From an uncultured Erysipelotrichaceae bacterium (lineage in GTDB: Bacteria > Bacillota_I > Bacilli_A > RFN20 > CAG-826), in assembly GCA_902791935.1 (NCBI GenBank), contig CADAXQ010000004.1:62001-126000 (forward strand): a stretch of 64,000 bases of DNA, in the 5' to 3' direction. Within the stretch, counting starts at the first letter, position 1. Each line of letters opens with the position of its first letter. This document shows, piece by piece, positions 16,822 through 26,071 of this stretch. Below the pieces are notes generated by a model, which saw only the letters and a program-made list of their open reading frames with translations, had not been told where the DNA came from and ran no database searches. The translations under genes were made by a program, and so were the position numbers.

Positions 16822-17720
16822 ACACGAAAATCTCTTTATGTGGTCAAATCTTAGACAATCCAATCATCGCCGCCGCGGGAACTTTCCATTACGGTTATGA
16901 GATGGCTTCTCTTTATGACATCAACATGCTGGGTTCCTTTTCTTGCAAAGGAACGACATTAGAACCGCGTTTTGGTAATCCTTCACCTCGCATTGCCGAA
17001 GCCAAAGACGGCGTGATTATTTCTATCGGTTTAGAAAATCCAGGTGTTGATGCCGTGATAAGCACGGAATTTCCACGTCTTCAAAAGGTATATCACAAGA
17101 AGATTTTCGCGAATTGTTGCGGATTTTCTCCCGAAGAATTTGCCGAAGTGGCTTATCGGATGGATCAAGCGGATGTGGTTGGCTTTTTAGAAATCAATAT
17201 CTCCTGTCCGAATGTCAAAGGGGCGAGCCGTTTTTCTTGCGACCCTGCTTTAGCAAAAGAAGTGACGCGTCTTGTGAAAGCAAGATGTCACAAACCGGTT
17301 TTTGTCAAGTTATCGCCCAATGTGACGGATATTGTTTCTATTGCCCTGGCGTGCGAAGAAGGCGGAGCGGATGGCATTTCTTTGATTAACTGCATCCACG
17401 CGATGCGAATCGATTTAAAAAGCCGAAAGCCGGTCTTGGCATTGAAGAAAGGCGGCTTATCAGGCCCCGCCATCTTCCCGATTGCCTTAAGAATGGTTTA
17501 TGACGTTTCGCATGCCGTGCATGTTCCAGTGATTGGAATCGGGGGAATCGAAACCCCGGAAGACGTGTTAGAGATGATGATGGCAGGCGCCTCTGCCGTA
17601 GAAGTGGGAGCAATGAATTTGGTGGACCCTTATATTGGTAAAAAGCTGGTGCTGGGGTTACCTGAAGCCATGGAACGTTATGGCATTTCTGATTTAAGCT
17701 CGATTATCGGTGTTGCCTGA
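16815..17720 (+). CDS. pyrD: Dihydroorotate dehydrogenase (NAD+), catalytic subunit PyrD class 1B
   Basis: This 301-residue TIM-barrel flavoenzyme oxidises dihydroorotate to orotate in pyrimidine synthesis. It carries the NISCPNVKG motif with the catalytic Cys near residue 136, KLSPNVTDI, and the FMN phosphate loop GIGGIETPEDVLEMMMAGA. The start is the ATG at 16815, where translation resumes from pyrK; an in-frame reading starting deeper inside pyrK is rejected because it lies within the iron-sulfur domain. The pairing with PyrK marks it as the heterotetrameric NAD-dependent class. Confidence 0.95.
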   Translation: MVNTKISLCGQILDNPIIAAAGTFHYGYEMASLYDINMLGSFSCKGTTLEPRFGNPSPRIAEAKDGVIISIGLENPGVDAVISTEFPRLQKVYHKKIFANCCGFSPEEFAEVAYRMDQADVVGFLEINISCPNVKGASRFSCDPALAKEVTRLVKARCHKPVFVKLSPNVTDIVSIALACEEGGADGISLINCIHAMRIDLKSRKPVLALKKGGLSGPAIFPIALRMVYDVSHAVHVPVIGIGGIETPEDVLEMMMAGASAVEVGAMNLVDPYIGKKLVLGLPEAMERYGISDLSSIIGVA

Positions 17721-17758
17721 TGCTTATCAAGCAAAAAAGTAACAAAGCGATACGAGAA

Positions 17759-18601
17759 TTATCGTAACGGCCTCAAACCTTTTCGATAGTATTCAGGATA
17801 GTAATCTTCATTAATATAGCGATCAAAGACAGCGCAGGCGAAAGAAAGAAAAGCGAGCGATAAAGGGGCAATCCATACAAAAGATAGCAATAGCATGCCT
17901 CCGAAAGCACCAAATAATGAAATTTTAGAAAGATAGGTTTCCATCGCCCAAAGAGGAGCGATGATTAGCCCCATAAACAGCAACGTGAAAGGATAGGTTC
18001 GAATGGACAATTTCATAGCGTTTTTTAAAGTGTCCATAAACGAAGAACGATAATAAACACTTTGAAGTGAAAACCATAACGCGATGGGCGCGAAGAAGGC
18101 GATTAGAATGACGGATAAAAGGATTTGAAGGAAAGGGGATAGAGAAAGATTAGTCAAAAAACGTGCGAAAGCAATAAACAAAAAAGAAGCAACAAAGCGA
18201 AGACCGCTGCTTTTTAGCCCTTCACGAAAGTCCTCCTTGAGAAAAATTGGCTCATCCCATAGTAATTGACGGAAAATTTGAATGACGCCGGAAAAAAGAA
18301 AACCGAAAAGAGTGAGGGCAAGAACTTCACCCCCTCCATAAAGGAGATTGGCATAGACACGCGCTTGTTGCAGTGTCGATTCATCGGGGTTCTCCAAATT
18401 AGAAGTCACTGCCAATAAATGAAAATCCTTGAAAAATAGCACAAGTAAAAAAGGCAAAAAGAACAGGGAAGTCAAAAACGAAAGCCACGCAATCATTCTG
18501 AAACGTTCTTTGAAAATGGAAAAATATTGAGCTAAACGAGACGCAGGGAGGTCGTTTTCTTCAAAGTCACGGCTCGCCGTTTTGATTTTTCGTCTTTTCA
18601 T
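17759..18601 (-). CDS. DUF624-like (YesL-type) membrane protein
   Basis: This 280-residue polytopic membrane protein has about six hydrophobic segments, a basic N-terminus and a C-terminal cytosolic tail (RYINEDYYPEYYRKGLRP) that resembles the end of DUF624/YesL family proteins. In Bacilli, YesL-like proteins often sit with sugar ABC importers and rhamnogalacturonan genes. Its start overlaps the stop of the upstream ABC ATPase gene by 4 nt, so they are co-translated. Family assignment is moderate; function is unknown. Confidence 0.6.
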   Translation of the reverse strand: MKRRKIKTASRDFEENDLPASRLAQYFSIFKERFRMIAWLSFLTSLFFLPFLLVLFFKDFHLLAVTSNLENPDESTLQQARVYANLLYGGGEVLALTLFGFLFSGVIQIFRQLLWDEPIFLKEDFREGLKSSGLRFVASFLFIAFARFLTNLSLSPFLQILLSVILIAFFAPIALWFSLQSVYYRSSFMDTLKNAMKLSIRTYPFTLLFMGLIIAPLWAMETYLSKISLFGAFGGMLLLSFVWIAPLSLAFLSFACAVFDRYINEDYYPEYYRKGLRPLR

Positions 18602-19320
18602 ACTGCGCTTGCTTCTTTCATTTCACGAATTAACGGAAGTGGGGAGTCGTAAACTTCAGTCGGCGTCCCTTCTAGTATTTTCTTGCCGTCATTCACGACA
18701 AAAATTCGGTCTGCCAGAAGCAATGCTTCTTTGAAATCGTGTGTGACATAAATTCCGATGCATCCCTGTTCTTGCAGAATGTTTTTAGTCCATCCGCGCG
18801 CTTTTTCGCGTGTTTTAAGGTCGCAATTAGAAAAAGGCTCATCGAAAAGACACACGACAGGATTTCGCACCAGTGCTCTTGCAATGGCCACACGCTGTTG
18901 CTGTCCACCTGAGAGTTGACGCGGTTTCCTTCCAAGACAGACGCTTAATTCGGTGCGCTCCGCAATGGCGTAGACCCTGCTTTTGATTTCTTCTTTGCTG
19001 GCACCCATGATTTTTAAAGGAAAGGCGATGTTGTCAAACACGGTGTACATGGGATAAAGCTGATATTCTTGAGAAACAAAAGCAAAATTGCGATCTTTTG
19101 GTGCTGTTCTATCGAGGTTTTTATGATCGAATTCGACTGTTCCTTCGTAATTCAAGAGACCAAGGATGGTTTGTAACAAAGTACTTTTTCCAGAGCCGGA
19201 AGGACCGATAATGACATTGATGCCGGAAGAAAAGACGGCACTGAAGCCCTGCAAGGCGTGTGTCACGGATTTTTTACTGACATAATCGACAAAAAGGTCT
19301 TTTACGACAAGGGTGCTCAT
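18598..19320 (-). CDS. Sugar-type ABC transporter ATP-binding protein
   Basis: The 240-residue ATPase has GPSGSGKST (Walker A), a Q-loop region SQEYQLYPMYTVFDNIAFPLK, LSGGQQQRVAIARAL (signature), CLFDEPFSNCD (Walker B/D-loop) and a YVTHD H-loop. The Q-loop region matches the MalK/UgpC/MsmX sugar importer class, but the C-terminal regulatory OB (TOBE) domain of those proteins is missing. It is in an operon with a DUF624-like protein. The large sugar importer at 25-29 kb lacks an ATPase gene, so this could energise it. A GATAAT box 6 nt before the ATG suggests a leaderless transcript. Confidence 0.82.
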   Translation of the reverse strand: MSTLVVKDLFVDYVSKKSVTHALQGFSAVFSSGINVIIGPSGSGKSTLLQTILGLLNYEGTVEFDHKNLDRTAPKDRNFAFVSQEYQLYPMYTVFDNIAFPLKIMGASKEEIKSRVYAIAERTELSVCLGRKPRQLSGGQQQRVAIARALVRNPVVCLFDEPFSNCDLKTREKARGWTKNILQEQGCIGIYVTHDFKEALLLADRIFVVNDGKKILEGTPTEVYDSPLPLIREMKEASAV

Positions 19321-19401
19321 CGCTTAATTATCAAGTCTTTTCAAATCCAAATGAATCAAACTTGGAAAGAAGGTATTTTTTTATAAAAGAACAAGAAGAA
19401 A

Positions 19402-21720
19402 ATGAACGTGCGAGATATTCCGGTTTTCTATAATGAAATCATGCAATTTCCAAGTCATTTCGTCGGCCGAACAAAAGATTTTCAAGATATCGACCACTGG
19501 GTTCCTGCCCCCTATTTTCGGAAGACGTTTGTCCTCTCTTCCGTTAAAGAAAGTGAAATCATCCTTTGCGGATTAGGCTTCTATCGCCTTTGGGTGAACG
19601 GAACGGAAATCACCGATGGCGTCCTTACCCCTTATATTTCGAACCCCGACCATTATCTTTATTACGATCGTTATGATGTAACGGCATTTTTAAAATCAGG
19701 GAAGAACGTAATCGGGATTCTTTTGGGCAATGGCTTTCTGAATCAGGGAACGACGGTTTGGGATTTAAATCGGTCTCCCTTCCGCGATGCCCCTAAAGTA
19801 GCATTGGGTTTCTATCAAGAAGGAAAGCTTGTTTTTGAAAGCGATTCTTCCTTTTTAACAGCAGACTCCCCAATTTTATGGAACGATTATCGCGGTGGTG
19901 AATATTACGACGCCAGAAAAGAAATCCCCCATTGGAACGAAATTGATTTCGATGATGCTTCTTGGGATCCTGCCATTGACAAAAATGCGCCTCATGGAGA
20001 AGCAACTTTTTCAAAAGCCCAAAAAATTCGCTTTTTCGAGAGAAAGAAGCCGGTGAAGATTCGGAAAACCAAACGGGGTTATGTTTATGTTTTCCCTGAG
20101 AATGAAGCGGGAGTGACAGAACTTTCGATCCAAGGGAAACGTGGCCAAACCATCGTGCTTCGCCATGGCGAATGGATGCTTAATGACGAATTTGATGACG
20201 CCTTCATCCGTTTTGGTGAACAAACGCCGGATTGTTATTCCCAGATGGATACCTACGTTCTTAAAGGAGAAGGCAAGGAGACATATATTCCTTCTTTTGT
20301 TTACCACGGATTCCAAGTGGTACTCGTCGAAGGACTTGAAGATGAACAGGCGACACCGGATTTACTGACCTATCTTGTGATGCATACAGATTTGCCAGAA
20401 ATCGGTTCCTTTCATTCTTCGAATCATACGATGAACCGTTTGACGGATATGGCTGATCTTTCCTATTTGGCTAATTTCTTTGATTTCCCGACCGATTGCC
20501 CGCATCGTGAGAAAAACGGATGGACAGGGGATGCGGCTTTATCCTTAGATTATTTTTTGTGGACGAGGAACGCCATCCCTTCCTTGAAAGAATGGTATCG
20601 ATCGGTATTAAAGGCCATGAATGAAAAAGGTGCTATACCAGGTATCGTCCCGACCAGCGGGTGGGGATATGATTGGGGTTCAGGCCCAGGCTGGGATCGC
20701 TTGCTTTTCGAATTACCATATCAAATTTATCGATTTTCGCATGACCAAGAAATCATCGCGGAAGCATATCCATACTTGTTGCGTTATCTTGCTTATGCCG
20801 AGACGCGAGCAGATCCGAATGGCTTGTATGGCTATGGACTTGGCGATTGGTGTCCTGTTGGAGTACATAATTACCGTTACGTCACTGAAACCAATCTATT
20901 AATCACCGACACATTGCATGTTCTTGACATGGTGCAAAAAACCATTCGAATTGCAAAGTGGCTAAACAAAGACACGTCTAAGCTGATTGACAAAGAAGAA
21001 AAAATAAAAGCCGATTTCCGAAAGGCATTTATTGCCGGTGGCCGTTTTCTAGAAGAGAAAGCCACGCAAACAGGACTAGCAATGGCATTGGAACGCAACG
21101 TTTTTGCGCCTGAAGAAGAGCCAAATGCGATTTCTCAGTTGCTTTCTTTGATTCAAGGAAAAGACGAAGGTCACATTTCCATTGGTGTTTTTGGGAATCA
21201 AGCGCTATATCGCGCATTGACGGAACACGGGCAAGTCGATTTGGCCATGAAATTGTTGTTGCAGCCATCCTTTCCTAGTTTGGGGTATTGGGCAGACGTG
21301 CAACGTTTTTCTGCTTTGCCAGAAGCGTTTGAATGGGATCTTCATTACAAGGCAATCGCTTCCTATGAAGGAGGCAAAGAATTCCCAGCCATTCGTTGCT
21401 CTCATAACCACCATTTTTGGGGCGATTTTGTCGCCTACTTCTACGAAGATATTGCAGGCTTTCTCCTAACGGATGACGGAATCATCATCCGTCCTTATTT
21501 CCCCGCTTGTTTAAGCGAAGTGTCGGCCAGTCATTGTTTTCCAGAGGGGAAAGTGGGCGTTTCTTGGAGAAAAGCAGCGAATCATATTGAGGTAACCATT
21601 CGTTCCCCGGAAGGAATGAAAGTTCGTTTTGAAAATACCGATGAAGATTTGCCTGTTGTTTTGCATCAAATCGTCTATCGTGGCGGTGAAATAACAGACA
21701 AGATGCCATTTCACTCATGA
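19402..21720 (+). CDS. GH78 alpha-L-rhamnosidase-like enzyme, cytoplasmic
   Basis: This 772-residue protein matches GH78. It has an N-terminal beta domain with VNGTEI and LLGNGFLNQG, then an (alpha/alpha)6 barrel with DCPHREKNGWTGDAALS (residues 365-381) containing the general acid Glu370. Later come GWDRLLFELPYQIYR and a C-terminal beta domain starting near SHNHHFWG. The enzyme would release terminal L-rhamnose. No signal peptide is present, so it acts inside on imported saccharides. It is divergent from the ABC ATPase/DUF624-like pair. Some GH78-like proteins act on related sugars, so substrate is probable rather than certain. Confidence 0.85.
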   Translation: MNVRDIPVFYNEIMQFPSHFVGRTKDFQDIDHWVPAPYFRKTFVLSSVKESEIILCGLGFYRLWVNGTEITDGVLTPYISNPDHYLYYDRYDVTAFLKSGKNVIGILLGNGFLNQGTTVWDLNRSPFRDAPKVALGFYQEGKLVFESDSSFLTADSPILWNDYRGGEYYDARKEIPHWNEIDFDDASWDPAIDKNAPHGEATFSKAQKIRFFERKKPVKIRKTKRGYVYVFPENEAGVTELSIQGKRGQTIVLRHGEWMLNDEFDDAFIRFGEQTPDCYSQMDTYVLKGEGKETYIPSFVYHGFQVVLVEGLEDEQATPDLLTYLVMHTDLPEIGSFHSSNHTMNRLTDMADLSYLANFFDFPTDCPHREKNGWTGDAALSLDYFLWTRNAIPSLKEWYRSVLKAMNEKGAIPGIVPTSGWGYDWGSGPGWDRLLFELPYQIYRFSHDQEIIAEAYPYLLRYLAYAETRADPNGLYGYGLGDWCPVGVHNYRYVTETNLLITDTLHVLDMVQKTIRIAKWLNKDTSKLIDKEEKIKADFRKAFIAGGRFLEEKATQTGLAMALERNVFAPEEEPNAISQLLSLIQGKDEGHISIGVFGNQALYRALTEHGQVDLAMKLLLQPSFPSLGYWADVQRFSALPEAFEWDLHYKAIASYEGGKEFPAIRCSHNHHFWGDFVAYFYEDIAGFLLTDDGIIIRPYFPACLSEVSASHCFPEGKVGVSWRKAANHIEVTIRSPEGMKVRFENTDEDLPVVLHQIVYRGGEITDKMPFHS

Positions 21721-21927
21721 TACATCCTTGATTTTGCTTTTTTAAAGAACACGAAGGAAAAGATTATGCCAGCAACAGCAGGAACTTCTTCTTTGTGTCA
21801 CCGACTTTTTGCAATACGGCGTTTCTTCCTCTTCTAAGCGAAAGATGTTTGCCGTAAATGACTTTCCTTTTTATCAAACGTTTGCGTATCGTCTATCTTT
21901 TTTTACTGAGAACAAGCGAGGTGCCTC

Positions 21928-22845
21928 ATGGACCGATTAGAACCAATTCTTCAAGAAGCGAAAAAACGCGCCCATCCTTATGCCGTTTTTGACATGGATT
22001 TCACGTTGACTGTCAACGATACTGAAATCACAACGGAATATACGCAAGTGATGCACCATTTGTTTTGGATGGATCCCGTTACCTTTCGAAAAGGCATGTC
22101 TTCTTATTATCCGCAAGGATTCAGCTCCTTTGCGAAAGAAGCGGTGGAATGTTACGAGACACTCGCTTCCAGGAAAGAAACTGACCCAACCATTCGTGCC
22201 GCTTTTCAAACGGCGATGTTTGGTGTGCTTCACGAAGTTGACAATTTTCCCGGATTAGAAAACTGCACGTTCCCAAATTTCTTAAAGATGGGATTAAAAC
22301 GGGAGGAATTATCCGTTTTCACTTCTTTGATGCTTCGCCATCTTTTAAAAGAACCGTTGCAGTCGTCTTATCAAGGCATGACATATCCTTCAGGATTACG
22401 CCCCAATCAGGTCATCATCGATATTTTGCATCGTCTTCACCAAGAAGGCATTGGTATTGCCGTCGTCAGCGCCTCTTATGAAACCGATGTAAAAGCAATG
22501 ATAAAGGCGCTTTCTCTAGAAAAAGAAGTGGACCATGTTTGTGCGGTGAAAGATGCTTTTGATGACTGCGGTTATGTTTTGCCAATCAATGGTGATTCAG
22601 AAGGATTGCTGCCTTGGAAAGAAGGGAAGGTTGCCGTGATTCGGAGGGATTTGGTTCCTATTTTCGGGGAAGAACCTTCTTTTGCTTTCGGCGATTCTAA
22701 TTCCGATGTTCCGATGTTAACTTCTTTCCCTCATCTCTTATTGGCTGGCATTTCACCCTTTGCAAACGGCGAAGAAATGCTTGAATTAGCAAAAAATAGC
22801 CAAGACGTATATCAAAAAGGGAAAACTTTGGTCCATCGTTTTTGA
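21928..22845 (+). CDS. HAD-superfamily phosphatase next to EutH
   Basis: The 305-residue product has HAD motif I FDMDFTLT (near residue 21), motif II VVSASYETD (near residue 185) and motif IV FGDSNSDVPML (near residue 252). The helical cap and the DxDxT nucleophile motif place it in the HAD-IB group with phosphoserine- and phosphocholine/phosphoethanolamine phosphatases. GAGGTG 8 nt upstream of the ATG is the ribosome site. It is directly followed by eutH, so release of ethanolamine or a related amine from its phosphate is a fair guess, not shown by sequence. The 200-bp gap before it holds no clear gene. Confidence 0.7.
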   Translation: MDRLEPILQEAKKRAHPYAVFDMDFTLTVNDTEITTEYTQVMHHLFWMDPVTFRKGMSSYYPQGFSSFAKEAVECYETLASRKETDPTIRAAFQTAMFGVLHEVDNFPGLENCTFPNFLKMGLKREELSVFTSLMLRHLLKEPLQSSYQGMTYPSGLRPNQVIIDILHRLHQEGIGIAVVSASYETDVKAMIKALSLEKEVDHVCAVKDAFDDCGYVLPINGDSEGLLPWKEGKVAVIRRDLVPIFGEEPSFAFGDSNSDVPMLTSFPHLLLAGISPFANGEEMLELAKNSQDVYQKGKTLVHRF

Positions 22846-22847
22846 AT

Positions 22848-23987
22848 ATGGCTTGGTTTAATATTGTCATTACCTCGTTTGCTGTTTGCTTCGCCTTGGC
22901 GGGCATTATCGATTTATGCTTCTTAAAACAGCGTTGGGGCATCGGAGAATCCTTTCAAAAAGGAATCAAAATGGTTGGCCCTTTGATTCTTTCTATGGCT
23001 GGAATGATATCCATTGCTCCGTTGGTATCCTGGATTAACGATCATACTTTAGGCCCGCTTTTTCTTCGGATGAATATGGATCCAAGTATTCCTTTAGCGA
23101 CGTTTCTCCCAATGGATATGGGTGGATATGCAGCGGTAAAATTAGCGACAACGGACGAAACAATGGCCCTTGCTAGCGGCATCGTTTATGCTTCCATGAG
23201 CGGTGTCACGTTCTTGTTTATTTTGCCTACGGCATCTTCTTTCTTGAAAAAAGATGACCTTCCTTTCTTTGGCAAAGGCTTATTAATCGGCCTTTGGGGC
23301 ATTCCTTTTGGCACTTTTATCGGCGCGCTTATGCTTGGTGTTGCACCTTTAAAAATGCTTTATAACCTTATTTTTCCTTGCCTCTTTTTCGCCATCCTGT
23401 TTCTTTTGCTGCTTCTTTTTCCCAAAGGGACGCTTCGGGCGTTTCGTTATTTGGCAAAAGGAACAGAAGTACTTTCCTTGCTCTTTTTTGGCATCGCCTT
23501 GGTTCGTGATCTCGTTTTGATTCCGATTGGGGAGCAAGTCGGGTTTGACGCGAATGCCTTGCCGTTCTTCCGTTACATCGCCCCGCTTTCGGAAGGAATC
23601 CGCATATCGGGAAATATCGGATTGTTGCTTTGCGGTTTCTATCCGTTTTTGACTTTGCTTCTTCGTTGGCTTGATCGACCGCTTTCTCGTCTCGCAAAAT
23701 GTCTTCATGGCACCAAAGAAGGAGTCATCGGTCCCTTGCTTTCTTTGACCAATTTGCTCTCGACTTATGAAGTTTATCCGTTGATGAACGAACGAGAAAA
23801 AGTCATGAATGCCGCTTTTGCGGTGGGAGCAAGTTATGCGTTATGTGATCATGTTGCTTTTTGTATCAGTGAGGCACCGAACGCTTTGTTTCCGATGATT
23901 GTTGGCAAATTGATTGCAGGAGGAATCGGATTCGGCGTTGCCTTTCTTTTGGAAAAGGTCAATCACAAACAAAGTCAAGCTTCGTGA
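22848..23987 (+). CDS. eutH: Ethanolamine permease-like membrane protein EutH
   Basis: The 379-residue protein is highly hydrophobic with about 10-11 membrane segments. It has EutH family features: the N-terminal GIGESFQKGIKMVGPLILSMAGM region, an FLPMDMGGYA motif near residue 82, and a conserved SYALCDHVAF segment near residue 330. EutH facilitates uptake of protonated ethanolamine. The ATG at 22848 is taken; a TTG at 22842 overlaps the preceding stop and is an alternative. No ethanolamine ammonia lyase or microcompartment genes lie in the window, so use is either elsewhere in the genome or different. Confidence 0.85.
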   Translation: MAWFNIVITSFAVCFALAGIIDLCFLKQRWGIGESFQKGIKMVGPLILSMAGMISIAPLVSWINDHTLGPLFLRMNMDPSIPLATFLPMDMGGYAAVKLATTDETMALASGIVYASMSGVTFLFILPTASSFLKKDDLPFFGKGLLIGLWGIPFGTFIGALMLGVAPLKMLYNLIFPCLFFAILFLLLLLFPKGTLRAFRYLAKGTEVLSLLFFGIALVRDLVLIPIGEQVGFDANALPFFRYIAPLSEGIRISGNIGLLLCGFYPFLTLLLRWLDRPLSRLAKCLHGTKEGVIGPLLSLTNLLSTYEVYPLMNEREKVMNAAFAVGASYALCDHVAFCISEAPNALFPMIVGKLIAGGIGFGVAFLLEKVNHKQSQAS

Positions 23988-24003
23988 ATGAACCAAAATC
24001 CCT

Positions 24004-25059
24004 TTATACTTTTTCAAAGGTGATGTTTTGATAATCGATATCAATTTGAGATTGATTACGGAATTGCCCTGGCGTCAATCCGGTGATTTTCTTGAATTGG
24101 GTAGAAAAATATTGAACGTTATCATAAGAAAGACCGTCGGAAATATCTTTTAGAGAAAGTGTGCCTAAAGTAATGAGCTCGCATGCTTTCTTGATTTTCA
24201 TCTTTGTGAAATAACTCATGATGGAATCATGCATTTCTCGTTTAAAAACAACGGAAATTCGCGAAACGCTGTAGTTGAATTGCTTCGCCGTGTCTTCCAG
24301 ATTGATTGCTTTGTCGATATTGGCGTTGAGGTATTCCAAGACCTTTGTTACGATTTTGCTATGCTTGATTTCTGTAATGTTTCCCGTTTCCTTTTTATTT
24401 TGGGAAGAAGGGCGTGCCAAACGTAATAATAGCAATTCGAAAGAGTCTTTGACTTCTTGTTCTAAGCATATGCTTTCTTCTTTGCCAGACGGTCTTCCAC
24501 CCGCGGTGCGCGCAATTAATTGAGTGCCTTGATGATAGATGTTTTTCAAATAGAACTGATCGATTTCGTTACTTCGAATGACTCGATCGCACAATTCATC
24601 CGCTGCCTTTTTGCTGTTATTGCTTAGTTTGAACGTAAAAAACATCACGCGGCACTGGACACCGTTTGCCTTCACGCGATGATAGTCCCACGGGCGATGA
24701 ATCAAAATGTCGCCATCTTCCAATACGGAGGAATAACGAGAAGTGGCAACAGTAATAGAGCCGCGTTGCACATAAACCAATTCCATCGGTTCATGACTCT
24801 CGCCCATATAAGAGAAGTTCGGCGTATAGAGATAAGTAAAGATTTGGAAAATCTCCTTTACATTGTATTTAGACTTCAGAGGGGTTGGATCGAGGTAGAC
24901 TTTACGTTCCTCTGTCATGTAATTTGACATACGATTTTCAAATCTCCTTTGGCAAACAAATTTTATAACTAAATAACAAGAAATCAATAACAAGAAGAAA
25001 GCGCTCACAACTAAATTAAGATTAGTAAAAAGCAGAGAAGAAAAAGAAATCATTGGCAT
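24004..25059 (-). CDS. AraC-family regulator with a putative N-terminal membrane helix
   Basis: The 351-residue protein ends in an AraC double HTH (residues about 245-345: EYLNANIDKAINLEDTAKQF, then DISDGLSYDNVQYFSTQFKK, ITGLTPGQFR). A cupin-like sensor precedes it (LVYVQRGSITVATS, LEDGDILIHRPWDYH). The first 40 residues contain a hydrophobic stretch (VVSAFFLLLISCYLVIKFVC), which would anchor the regulator in the membrane, rare for AraC proteins. An internal ATG (MSNYMTEERK, codon 44) has an AAAGGAG 13 nt upstream, so the soluble form may be the true one. It is divergent from the glycan importer operon and is its likely regulator. Confidence 0.85.
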   Translation of the reverse strand: MPMISFSSLLFTNLNLVVSAFFLLLISCYLVIKFVCQRRFENRMSNYMTEERKVYLDPTPLKSKYNVKEIFQIFTYLYTPNFSYMGESHEPMELVYVQRGSITVATSRYSSVLEDGDILIHRPWDYHRVKANGVQCRVMFFTFKLSNNSKKAADELCDRVIRSNEIDQFYLKNIYHQGTQLIARTAGGRPSGKEESICLEQEVKDSFELLLLRLARPSSQNKKETGNITEIKHSKIVTKVLEYLNANIDKAINLEDTAKQFNYSVSRISVVFKREMHDSIMSYFTKMKIKKACELITLGTLSLKDISDGLSYDNVQYFSTQFKKITGLTPGQFRNQSQIDIDYQNITFEKV

Positions 25060-25114
25060 TCTAAAACACTTCTCTTACAGCTTTTGCAACGCGAAATAAC
25101 AAAGGAGATATGGC

Positions 25115-26071
25115 ATGGTTTCGTCTTCACAACGTTTCGCCCGTCAGCCTAAACGAAGCAGGAACAATGGAGATTTCAAAAAGCGTCCGACACGACGCGG
25201 ACAAGTCCTTTTTGCTTGGAGTTTCATTCTCATTCCGCTTTTGTATTTGATTATCAACTGGATTTTTATTAACGGCCAAACCGTGCTCCTTGCCTTTAAA
25301 GACCCATGGAATCGTTGGACTTTTGATAATTTCAAAGAGGTTTGGAAACGTTTTACTGATCCTTACGAAGCAGACATGACGCCGGTATTGCTCAATACGT
25401 TACTATATTTTGCAATGCAGGAATTTGTCGGTTTGCCGGCCTCATTCTTCGTTTCCTATTTCATTTACAAGCACATCAAAGGATATAAAGTGTTCCGCGT
25501 TATCTTTTACCTTCCCTCCATCATCCCGACTATGGTCATGGTCATTGCTTTCTCTCAATTCGTCTTCCCGCAAGGTCCTTTTGAAATGATTTGCACCTGG
25601 CTTAACATCAAGCTCCCAACAGAAGGCATTCTCTATAACGAATCGACAGCAAAATGGGCTCTCATCGTCTATTCGTTCTTTACAAGCGCCGCCGGAAACA
25701 TCCTTTTCTATAGCGCCATGTCGCGGATTCCGCCTGATCTCATCGACGCCGGCAAGATTGATGGCTTAACGCCGTTTCAAGAATTTATCCATGTCATCTT
25801 CCCTTTGATTATGCCCACCTTCATGATGACTTTGTTACTGGACGTAAGTTCGATTTTAAACGCAGGCCCGCCAATCTTTTTGTTTGGCAACCCGCCGGGA
25901 ACTCAGAATATCGCAAACTGGTTCTTCTATTCCGTTTATAGCAGTGGTTCCACCGGTATTGGCAAATACGGATATTTGTCCGCTCTCGGCCTGTGCTTCA
26001 CCCTCATCAACTTGCCGATTGTCTTCTTGGTTCGCCACTTGGCAGAAAAATTCTCAACCGTGGAGTATTAA
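25115..26071 (+). CDS. Sugar ABC transporter permease, LplB-type
   Basis: The 318-residue protein has six membrane segments and the BPD_transp_1 EAA-like loop DAGKIDGLTPFQEFIHVIFPLIMP near residue 208. A basic N-terminal tail (RFARQPKRSRNNGDFKKRPTRRG) precedes the first helix, as in LplB proteins. With the next permease it forms the channel of a carbohydrate importer. An AAAGGAG site 7-8 nt ahead fixes the ATG at 25115. It heads the large operon running to 37419, and its stop overlaps the next start (TAATG). Confidence 0.92.
   Translation: MVSSSQRFARQPKRSRNNGDFKKRPTRRGQVLFAWSFILIPLLYLIINWIFINGQTVLLAFKDPWNRWTFDNFKEVWKRFTDPYEADMTPVLLNTLLYFAMQEFVGLPASFFVSYFIYKHIKGYKVFRVIFYLPSIIPTMVMVIAFSQFVFPQGPFEMICTWLNIKLPTEGILYNESTAKWALIVYSFFTSAAGNILFYSAMSRIPPDLIDAGKIDGLTPFQEFIHVIFPLIMPTFMMTLLLDVSSILNAGPPIFLFGNPPGTQNIANWFFYSVYSSGSTGIGKYGYLSALGLCFTLINLPIVFLVRHLAEKFSTVEY

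Noticed and set aside
21766-21837. 23-codon open frame before the HAD phosphatase gene
   Set aside because: The frame is short, has a weak ribosome site and a composition like non-coding DNA; no support as a gene.
25115-25200. Catabolite repression (cre) site before the importer operon
   Set aside because: TTTTGCAACGCGAAA upstream (about 25082-25096) has only partial dyad symmetry and does not fit the cre consensus.
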